Origin: Globisporangium splendens
Lineage: Eukaryota > Oomycota > Peronosporomycetes > Pythiales > Pythiaceae
Direction of reading: 5' to 3'
Assembly (NCBI GenBank): GCA_006386115.1
Contig: VFIW01000145.1
Coordinates: 1-64,000, forward strand
DNA: 64,000 nucleotides
A program made the position numbers and the translations under genes. Of this stretch, positions 10,117 to 17,882 are shown in pieces (the stretch's first letter is position 1; the number at the start of each line of letters is the position of its first letter). The notes under the pieces are model-generated. The model searched no databases and was not told the origin of the DNA. It worked only from the letters and a program-made list of their open reading frames with translations.

Positions 10117-11745
10117 ATGACGCGCACAAACGGCGACGCCAATAGCGGCGACGCACCCGCCACTCGGCGCGCGATCCACGACCAAGACGCCTCAGAAGCG
10201 ACTGTGCGGCCTCCGGACGCCGAATACCACCCCGAGAAGGTTGTCCTCCAGAGAACGACACCTTCCTCACTGGGCATCGGCGGGGCATCAAGTGACTCTG
10301 GTGGTTTCTCCTTCTCGTCTTCGTCCCAAGACCGGAAACGGCGTGCTGGTGCTTTGTGTACGACGGAGAGTGATGAAAATAGTGGTCGTAGTTCTGCTGC
10401 TGGACGTACCGATGGAACGGCGGACCACATATCGTCACCACCGCAAAGCAAAGTTCGTATATCGTACGCGGCCATGCAAAGGGTATCGATGCCTTTTCCT
10501 GCGTGTGCATGCATGCGTGAGAAGAGTATGCGTGGAGGATACTGACTTAGTGTGTATGTGTGATTGTGCTACTATCCCTCGATCTCTCTCTCCTAGGAAG
10601 AAAAAGCCCTCTTACTGAAGGAGATCAAGTACTTGGAGGCGCAGATTGATTTCTTGTGCGATTTGCCCGAAAACTCGACCGATGCGCGGATTGCCGCGCG
10701 TGTGCAGCGGGAGAACGAGTTGCTCGACCGCGCCGCTCGGAAAAACCAGGTTGAGCTCGCCCAGGTGCAATCGGTGCTTGCGCGGACCTTGGTATGACTT
10801 CTTGAACCTCAATTTCAAAAGACATTGCAGGAGGGGAGGAACTGTGTTGACGCCGAGACATATGAACTGCAATAGGTTTCGCAGCGGAGCCCAATGGATC
10901 ATTACATACGATTGGGTGCAGACTGGGGAGAGCGCCAGGCGACACTTGCATCGTTGCGCGAGCGCGTGTTGTGCGATGCGAAGCAGTACAACCACGCACG
11001 CGCGCGCTATTTGCCTCCAAGCGAGAGCTACTCGACTGTTGAACGGTTCACTTCCCCGGAAGGTGACCTGTGTATTGCAAATTTCGAGGTGTGTCCGCTC
11101 CATGGTGTCACGAGCGTCAAGGAAGTGTACGACGCCTTGCGGTTCTTTTACTTCCACTTGGACATTAGCTTCACGCAAACGTCGGGGAATTCAGTCGTGC
11201 GGGAGGAGAAGCCGCGTGAGAGAGACGTCGTGGCGGATCGCACTGCGCAGCAGCGTATTGCGCGCACGAATCCATTTGGTCCTGTGATCGAGTCCAACCA
11301 GGTCGTATTCAGTGACTACCACGCAGTTGATGATGAATACGGTTGCGGTCAAGAATTCGCGGTCATCGCGCTGGACTACGTCAATGACGATGAGTTGTAC
11401 CCGTACCACCCAGCCGAGCGTCTTCGTCAAGACATGACCGCGGCGATTACGCTGAAAACGTTTCGTCGGGAGCAACCTGCTAGTTCGTCCTCGTCCTCTG
11501 TCTCCCCCGAAGACGTATATGACGTTGTACTCTACCGCACGTACTTTACCAAGGTTCACAAGACGACGCTCAGTGTGCCGTCCGATACGTTTGAGAATGC
11601 CGAGCATGCTGTCGAGTTGTGCTCAAAAGCAGTGCTGCGCACAGTGTTCGACATCGTGCGAGAACTGGACCCATCAGGCACAAGTATGACTGTGAACAAA
11701 GAAGTTTGCTTTCCAACTATCATTATAGCTGACAACTACGTATAA
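10117..11745 (+). CDS. M96-like coiled-coil/bZIP-type protein with C-terminal START-like region
   Basis: Three exons: 10117-10482, 10597-10791 and 10876-11745 (GT-AG introns, both phase 0), giving 476 residues. The N-terminus is Ser-rich and disordered. Residues ~115-187, built across the first splice junction (YAAMQR|EEKALLLKEIKYLEAQ), form a leucine-zipper-like coiled coil. The remaining ~290 residues are globular and resemble the C-terminal part of the oomycete mating-related M96 family and its bZIP-like relatives, from my recall of the family pattern. No clear basic DNA-contact region is visible. An in-frame ATG at 10078 would add 13 residues; I prefer 10117 because it has A at -3. The stop codon lies just inside the left arm of the inverted repeat. 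Its gene end faces the oxidoreductase gene 12090-13160. Confidence 0.7.
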
Positions 11746-13423
11746 AGCAAGAGATTGCACTTTTCTGCACAAGCCTCTGGGTGTGGAGGCTATATGTTTC
11801 GCCCAATCACTGGAGTTGTGTACAAAACAGTATTCAGGAGGACGGGAGAAACAAAAACACTTCACAAACGACCATAGGCATTTCACGTTGAAGTTAGGAT
11901 TGGTGAGGATGGCATCACGCAATGGCAAAATCGACACAAAGCTACTACCAGAAACTGACACCTCGGCTACTTTACGCAGCTGTTGGACATCGTGGCTGTC
12001 TCTTGTCTTCCGCCGCTGTAAGGAACCCCACTAGGGAACCCCTAATGACAGCAAAGCGTGGCCGCCCACTCACTCACTCATCCGCCGACTCAATTGTCGA
12101 GCTCGATGCAGACCTTGCCGACGTGGTTGCCCTGCTTCACGTAGTCGAACGCGGCGAGCACATCGTCATACGCAAAGCCGAAGGTCTTGTCCACTGGCGG
12201 CTGCAGGTCCTTGCTGACGACGAAGCGCACAAGATCCTCGAGCAACTGCTTGCTGCCGACCGCAATGCCGCGCACGACGCACTGCTTGACGAGCGCGAGC
12301 GTCGCGACGTCGGGCATGTCTGCTTGCGCCGCCTTCGCCAAGAACCCGATCACCGCGATGACGCCGCCAGGGGTGATCGCGTCGAGGCTCTGTTTGATGG
12401 TGCCGGATCCGCCGTTCTCCAAGATGAAGTCGACGCCGCGTCCGTCCGTGATCTTGAGCACCTCTGCGGCCCAGTCCGGAGTCGTCTTGTAGTTGATGGT
12501 GTGGTCGGCGCCACCGAACTTGGTCTGCACCGTGCGGAGCTTCTCGTCGGAGGACGACGTGAGGATGGTGGTGGCGCCAGCTGCCTTGGCGAACATGAGA
12601 CCCGTGATCGACACGCCCCCCGTGCCTTGGAAGAGCACGGTATGGCCCGGCTTGAGCGGCATGTTGCCGTAGAGAGCGTTCCAGACCGTGGTCCCCGTGC
12701 ACACGAGCGACGCCATCTGCGGGAAGCTGAGTTTGCAGTCGGCGGGGAACTTGACGAGCGCGGCGGCTGGGAGCGCCACGTACTCGCGCAGTACGCCGTC
12801 GATGGGACCACCGAGACGGTGCAGGTAGTCTGGCTGCGGACCGTAGAAGTGGTTCACGTCGAAATTGGCGATGATGCGGTCGCCCACGTGGAACCCTTCG
12901 ACAGCCGACCCCACTTGGACGATCTCGCCGGCGCCGTCCGAGCACGGCACGACGTCGTCCTTGATTGGGAACGGGTACGTGCTGTTGGCGATGCCGACGT
13001 CGCGGTAGTTGAGTGCCACGGCGCGGATCTTGACAAGCACTTGGTGCGCAGCAATGGTAGGCGTGGGTTCGGTGGCGAGCTTGAGGTTGTAGTGCGACGT
13101 GCGCTGGCCGTGGCGGAAAACGAGGCTCGTTTCCGGAGGGGCAGGAGCGGAAGCAGACATCTTTCAGAGGACTGGTGCGCGTGTGTGTGCGTGGGTCGTG
13201 TGCGCTTGCTGATGAAAAGCAGAATGAGACCGATGGCCAAACTGCATCCTCCACGCCACTCTCTCCATAGCAGCAGCAGCAGCAGACAACTGACAATAGA
13301 CGATACGGTAGGCAACACCAAGAAGAAGAAGAAGTAGAGCGGTCATCGGACTGGATGAGTATAGTCAGTTAGGAAGGCGTGATGAATATACGCGATCCTG
13401 ACGACGCAGTGATGATCTCGTGT
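11739..13423 (+). repeat. Inverted repeat, left arm (~1.69 kb)
   Basis: The reverse complement matches 15290-16976 at roughly 99 % by eye. The arm begins within the last codons of the M96-like gene (CGTATAAAGC) and ends near CTCGTGT, with a 2-bp indel close to that end. It contains a complete oxidoreductase gene with its promoter and 3' flank. Confidence 0.9.
12090..13160 (-). CDS. MDR-family (zinc-type alcohol dehydrogenase-like) NAD(P)-dependent oxidoreductase, copy 1
   Basis: Single-exon 356-residue protein of the medium-chain dehydrogenase/reductase superfamily. An N-terminal catalytic GroES-like fold (VLVKIRAVALNYRDV, residues 41-55) is followed by a Rossmann nucleotide-binding fold with a glycine motif, GTGGVS, at 179-184. 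The structural-zinc cysteine loop of classical alcohol dehydrogenases and the GHE zinc motif are absent. It therefore fits the zinc-independent quinone-oxidoreductase/enoyl-reductase side of the family, which moves hydride from NADPH to quinones or enones. Substrate cannot be told. It has a near-identical twin at 15555-16625, differing at residues 10 (E/K), 24 (Y/H) and 154 (C/G). The start ATG directly follows a pyrimidine-rich leader. Confidence 0.9.
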   Translation of the reverse strand: MSASAPAPPETSLVFRHGQRTSHYNLKLATEPTPTIAAHQVLVKIRAVALNYRDVGIANSTYPFPIKDDVVPCSDGAGEIVQVGSAVEGFHVGDRIIANFDVNHFYGPQPDYLHRLGGPIDGVLREYVALPAAALVKFPADCKLSFPQMASLVCTGTTVWNALYGNMPLKPGHTVLFQGTGGVSITGLMFAKAAGATTILTSSSDEKLRTVQTKFGGADHTINYKTTPDWAAEVLKITDGRGVDFILENGGSGTIKQSLDAITPGGVIAVIGFLAKAAQADMPDVATLALVKQCVVRGIAVGSKQLLEDLVRFVVSKDLQPPVDKTFGFAYDDVLAAFDYVKQGNHVGKVCIELDN

Positions 13424-13976
13424 ACCAGTTACTTCCGGTCTGGTCACTTCCGCCACTGTCGAGAAGTCCGTCCGAGGCTTACTTTCCTATGACTGACGTT
13501 GGCACAGCCGTATCCATTTCTGTCTGTGCCTGCGGCTTGGGTACGCTTTGTGCTCTTCAGACGTCTGCACAGACCGAACTTCAGTGGGTGCAGACCCATC
13601 AACTGTAATCATTTGTTTATTTCGACGTCGATTCAAACGGCCGATTTCAAGCGGGAGCAGCCATCAGTGACTGCATCAGGGGAAGGAAACAGTCGTTCAA
13701 CGTGCGCGATTATGCAAGCGACGCGTCGACCGCCCTTTCCGTGCAATCAAAGCATTGCATCCGCCATTGCGTAGTGCTGCAACCAAGGATGGACAGCAGC
13801 AGGTCACCACTGCAGCAATCGGTGAGCGTCGTACGAACTGACGGATCGGCTGGACCGACTGGTCCATCCAAGCGGGAATGGGAGACGCACTGTCCAATTT
13901 GCTCGACACAAGTCAAGCAGAGTACTCCTCCAGCCTTTTCCTCTCTTCCTCCCTCCCTCTGCGCCTCCCTGCGACG
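13424..13976. other. Spacer of the inverted repeat, 5' side of the GST gene
   Basis: No ORF I can support. The last ~60 bases before the GST ATG are a C/T-rich tract (CTCTCTTCCTCCCTCCCTC), typical of oomycete leaders. Confidence 0.5.
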
Positions 13977-14571
13977 ATGCGCGCCACACAATTGAAGTTC
14001 TCGTACTTCAATGTTCCTGCCCGTGGCGAGCTCTCGCGCTTGATCTTCACGTACGCGAATGTTGCGTTCACGGACGACCGCGTCGCCAACTTCTCGGAGC
14101 TCAAGCCAAAGTGCCCATTCGGCCAGCTCCCAGTGCTCGAAGTCGATGGCACGGTGTACGCGCAGAGCATGGCGATCGCGCTACGCGGCTCGCGTGAGCG
14201 GGTTGTACCCTCAAGACCCTGTCGGCGCGCTTCGTGCCGAGATGATCTCGGAGACGTTGTCTGAGATTCTGACCGCGTACATTGACGCCCGGTGGGGCGA
14301 AGAGACGTTGAAGGCGGTGAAGTATCAGAAGCTCGTGGAGGAAACGGCGCCAAAGGCGTTCGGCGCGCTCGAGACCATGGTGCAGGGCAAGTTCTTCTCG
14401 GGCGACAAGGCGACGTTCATCGACGTGCAGCTGCTCGACGTCGTGCTCAACAGCCTGAATGCCGTCCCGGAGCCGGCGTTCAACCTCGCGGCGTTCCCAA
14501 AGCTCGAGGCGATAGTGGGCGCTGTCAAGGCGAACGAGCACGTCGCCGAGTACCTCGCCAGCAAGCAGTAA
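13977..14571 (+). pseudogene. Sigma-like glutathione S-transferase, frameshifted
   Basis: The ATG at 13977 opens an N-terminal thioredoxin-like GST domain (LKFSYFNVPARGELSRLIF), with the usual catalytic tyrosine in the first strand and the glutathione-site PFGQLPVLEVDG followed by AQSMAI. At ~14180 the frame is lost: GCG-CTACGCG is read where GCG-CGC-TAC would restore the family pattern, so two bases of a GCGCGC run are missing. The alpha-helical C-terminal domain continues in the other frame to 14571 (YPQDPVG...FIDVQLLDVV...VAEYLASKQ). Joined, the two parts match a ~200-residue detoxifying GST that conjugates glutathione to electrophiles. Either a recent pseudogene or an assembly error in a GC repeat. 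Confidence 0.8.
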
Positions 14572-15289
14572 GCCAGCCGACCAGATGAGCTTGTCGTTGC
14601 GCTCTATGCTGTAATCCAACCGTAATGAATCGGCCGGTTTTCGGCTCCACTTACAGAGTTTAGCCACTTTGCACCCGCGGGTATTTTCGGTAGTTTGATC
14701 GTTTGCCGTGTGTTTCCTGAGTGTTAACCAGCGAGTTCCTCGCTTCCGACAGAGTCACGCACCGCGCAAAGATTATCGCCCTAGACTTTTCTCTAGCTGA
14801 GACCATGGCAAGCAGTTAAGTCAATGAACACAAGCAGCCGTCATGAACAGTAAGCGCACATATTTTTGGCGGCATGGGTCACGGGTCTGCATTCGAGGTT
14901 GGGTGCAACCCAAGGCTCTCGCTCGACCAGGTCCCAACTCTCCAGGTGGACGAGGAGACGGACTCACAGGGCATCGCGACCGTCACTCGATCACATGCTT
15001 GCAGGCGAGAGCTGACGCGACGCGCTCCGCTCGCGAAACAGGCAGACGAATTTGTTAGGTGCGAAGACACACTACTGACCCGTGCGACACAGGAAACGCT
15101 GCACGCTGAGCACAACCTGCCTGAGTCGCAGCTGCTGGTCAAAGTCTGCTCTGGCTTTGCTCCCTCAGTTGTTTCGCTCCAGTCACATATACTTGTACAC
15201 TTCATTTTCTTGCATTTTTTGGGGAGTCTGTCTCTGCACCGTCAAGTTTTCTTTCACCACAGTCATAATCACGATTACCACAAGTGGAG
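14572..15289. other. Spacer of the inverted repeat, 3' side of the GST gene
   Basis: About 0.7 kb with no supported gene. Several overlapping open frames at 14843-15350 have no recognisable domains. Confidence 0.5.
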
Positions 15290-16976
15290 ACACGAGACCA
15301 TCACTCTGCGTCGTCAGGATCGCGTATATTCATCACGCCTTCCTAACTGACTATACTCGTCCAGTCCGATGACCGCTCTACTTCTTCTTCTTCTTGGTGT
15401 TGCCTACTGTGTCGTCTATTGTCAGTTGTCTGCTGCTGCTGCTGCTATGGAGAGAGTGGCGTGGAGGATGCAGTTTGGCCATCGGTCTCATTCTGCTTTT
15501 CATCAGCAAGCGCACACGACCCACGCACACACACGCGCACCAGTCCTCTGAAAGATGTCTGCTTCCGCTCCTGCCCCTCCGAAAACGAGCCTCGTTTTCC
15601 GCCACGGCCAGCGCACGTCGCACCACAACCTCAAGCTCGCCACCGAACCCACGCCTACCATTGCTGCGCACCAAGTGCTTGTCAAGATCCGCGCCGTGGC
15701 ACTCAACTACCGCGACGTCGGCATCGCCAACAGCACGTACCCGTTCCCAATCAAGGACGACGTCGTGCCGTGCTCGGACGGCGCCGGCGAGATCGTCCAA
15801 GTGGGGTCGGCTGTCGAAGGGTTCCACGTGGGCGACCGCATCATCGCCAATTTCGACGTGAACCACTTCTACGGTCCGCAGCCAGACTACCTGCACCGTC
15901 TCGGTGGTCCCATCGACGGCGTACTGCGCGAGTACGTGGCGCTCCCAGCCGCCGCGCTCGTCAAGTTCCCCGCCGACTGCAAACTCAGCTTCCCGCAGAT
16001 GGCGTCGCTCGTGGGCACGGGGACCACGGTCTGGAACGCTCTCTACGGCAACATGCCGCTCAAGCCGGGCCATACCGTGCTCTTCCAAGGCACGGGGGGC
16101 GTGTCGATCACGGGTCTCATGTTCGCCAAGGCAGCTGGCGCCACCACCATCCTCACGTCGTCCTCCGACGAGAAGCTCCGCACGGTGCAGACCAAGTTCG
16201 GTGGCGCCGACCACACCATCAACTACAAGACGACTCCGGACTGGGCCGCAGAGGTGCTCAAGATCACGGACGGACGCGGCGTCGACTTCATCTTGGAGAA
16301 CGGCGGATCCGGCACCATCAAACAGAGCCTCGACGCGATCACCCCTGGCGGCGTCATCGCGGTGATCGGGTTCTTGGCGAAGGCGGCGCAAGCAGACATG
16401 CCCGACGTCGCGACGCTCGCGCTCGTCAAGCAGTGCGTCGTGCGCGGCATTGCGGTCGGCAGCAAGCAGTTGCTCGAGGATCTTGTGCGCTTCGTCGTCA
16501 GCAAGGACCTGCAGCCGCCAGTGGACAAGACCTTCGGCTTTGCGTATGACGATGTGCTCGCCGCGTTCGACTACGTGAAGCAGGGCAACCACGTCGGCAA
16601 GGTCTGCATCGAGCTCGACAATTGAGTCGGCGGATGAGTGAGTGAGTGGGCGGCCACGCTTTGCTGTCATTAGGGGTTCCCTAGTGGGGTTCCTTACAGC
16701 GGCGGAAGACAAGAGACAGCCACGATGTCCAACAGCTACGTAAAGTAGCCGAGGTGTCAGTTTCTGGTAGTAGCTTTGTGTCGATTTTGCCATTGCGTGA
16801 TGCCATCCTCACCAATCCTAACTTCAACGTGAAATGCCTATGGTCGTTTGTGAAGTGTTTTTGTTTCTCCCGTCCTCCTGAATACTGTTTTGTACACAAC
16901 TCCAGTGATTGGGCGAAACATATAGCCTCCACACCCAGAGGCTTGTGCAGAAAAGTGCAATCTCTTGCTTTATACG
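15290..16976 (-). repeat. Inverted repeat, right arm (~1.69 kb)
   Basis: Mirror of 11739-13423 with a handful of substitutions and a 2-bp indel near the inner end. It ends at TATACG (16976). The sequence beyond is unrelated to the M96-like gene that borders the left arm, so the left arm borders coding sequence and the right arm does not. Confidence 0.9.
15555..16625 (+). CDS. MDR-family NAD(P)-dependent oxidoreductase, copy 2
   Basis: A 356-residue twin of the gene at 12090-13160, in opposite orientation, with identical domain order and GTGGVS motif. It differs at three residues seen by eye: K10 for E, H24 for Y and G154 for C. The two copies are divergent, with their promoters facing the GST gene between them. 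Both are intact, so dosage rather than loss is the likely consequence. Third codon positions are strongly G/C-rich, which also produces long open antisense frames. Confidence 0.9.
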   Translation: MSASAPAPPKTSLVFRHGQRTSHHNLKLATEPTPTIAAHQVLVKIRAVALNYRDVGIANSTYPFPIKDDVVPCSDGAGEIVQVGSAVEGFHVGDRIIANFDVNHFYGPQPDYLHRLGGPIDGVLREYVALPAAALVKFPADCKLSFPQMASLVGTGTTVWNALYGNMPLKPGHTVLFQGTGGVSITGLMFAKAAGATTILTSSSDEKLRTVQTKFGGADHTINYKTTPDWAAEVLKITDGRGVDFILENGGSGTIKQSLDAITPGGVIAVIGFLAKAAQADMPDVATLALVKQCVVRGIAVGSKQLLEDLVRFVVSKDLQPPVDKTFGFAYDDVLAAFDYVKQGNHVGKVCIELDN

Positions 16977-17882
16977 CAGTAGAGTACACCGTCGACTGCC
17001 TTTGAAATGCTCTGCTTGTTTTGCGCAAGAGCTAGCCGCGCAAATTTTACCAATCAACTCGTGTAGATCATGTGTCGGTCACGTGAACTCGACAATCCAG
17101 GTCGTGCGTTGGTCACGTGGTCGAAGCATGTGACCTTATCTGGTATTGATCTGTAAAGGACCTTACCGATTGCGTTTATAGGAGTTCATTTGATTTAGCT
17201 CTTCTCATTCTGGATTTCATTCCTGAAACCCAAGTCAATACAAGCGTCCGTTTGACCCAGTCGAGTCTCAACGCCAAGTGCATGACATGTGGTGGCGATC
17301 CGATCAACCGCAGCATTGACGCGAGTCAAGTCATCAAATCAGTTCCTTTAGCCATTGTATCGTACAACCCACCTTGTTATGATGGGGCTACTGTTGTTGA
17401 AGTTACGTATTGACACTAGGATCACAGAACTCACTGGAGTCTCACAATAACGCAGATGCGAGGTCTTTGTTCAATGCACACAAATGATTCACATGATACA
17501 ATATGTTGAAGTCTCAAGAGAGTCGAGTCTGCCACGCAATTCTGAAGCTCGGATCGACCAAGCCACTCGCATCAGATATTCGTGGCAGTGCAACTTTGAA
17601 AGTTTTGTGTCGGATGAAGCGTATATTCAAAGAGGAGGCAGACGCCAACCTGCCGCTGTTGTCGCCTAAAGATGCAAACATGCTGCTGAACAGAGTTAGG
17701 CATCTTAGCTGGAGTAGTTCGTGCAAATCCATGCGTTTGTATTAGCACCTCTTCCTGTCAAAGCCGCAGCTATCTACGCGTTCCGTTGCTCGTTGCTGCT
17801 GTAGCTTCGCATTACTGTTTGAGCGAGGCATACACTACTTGCTTGTTAGTAGACCGCTCAACAAGAAACAAGAACAAGAAGC
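16977..17882. other. Intergenic region
   Basis: No gene supported. Two CACGTG palindromes lie close together (TCACGTGA at 17079-17086 and GGTCACGTGG at 17111-17120) within a GTCGTG/GGTCACGTG-rich stretch. They resemble E-box/G-box sites, but no function is shown. Confidence 0.45.

Noticed and set aside
11922..13337. 471-codon plus-strand ORF opposite oxidoreductase copy 1 (and its mirror at 15378-16793)
   Set aside because: It is the shadow of a GC3-rich gene: composition is Arg/His/Asp/Val-rich without domains, and the sense frame is a clear enzyme.
15419..16549. 376-codon ORF in another frame of oxidoreductase copy 2
   Set aside because: Arg/His-rich frame shadow, with no domain and no independent support.
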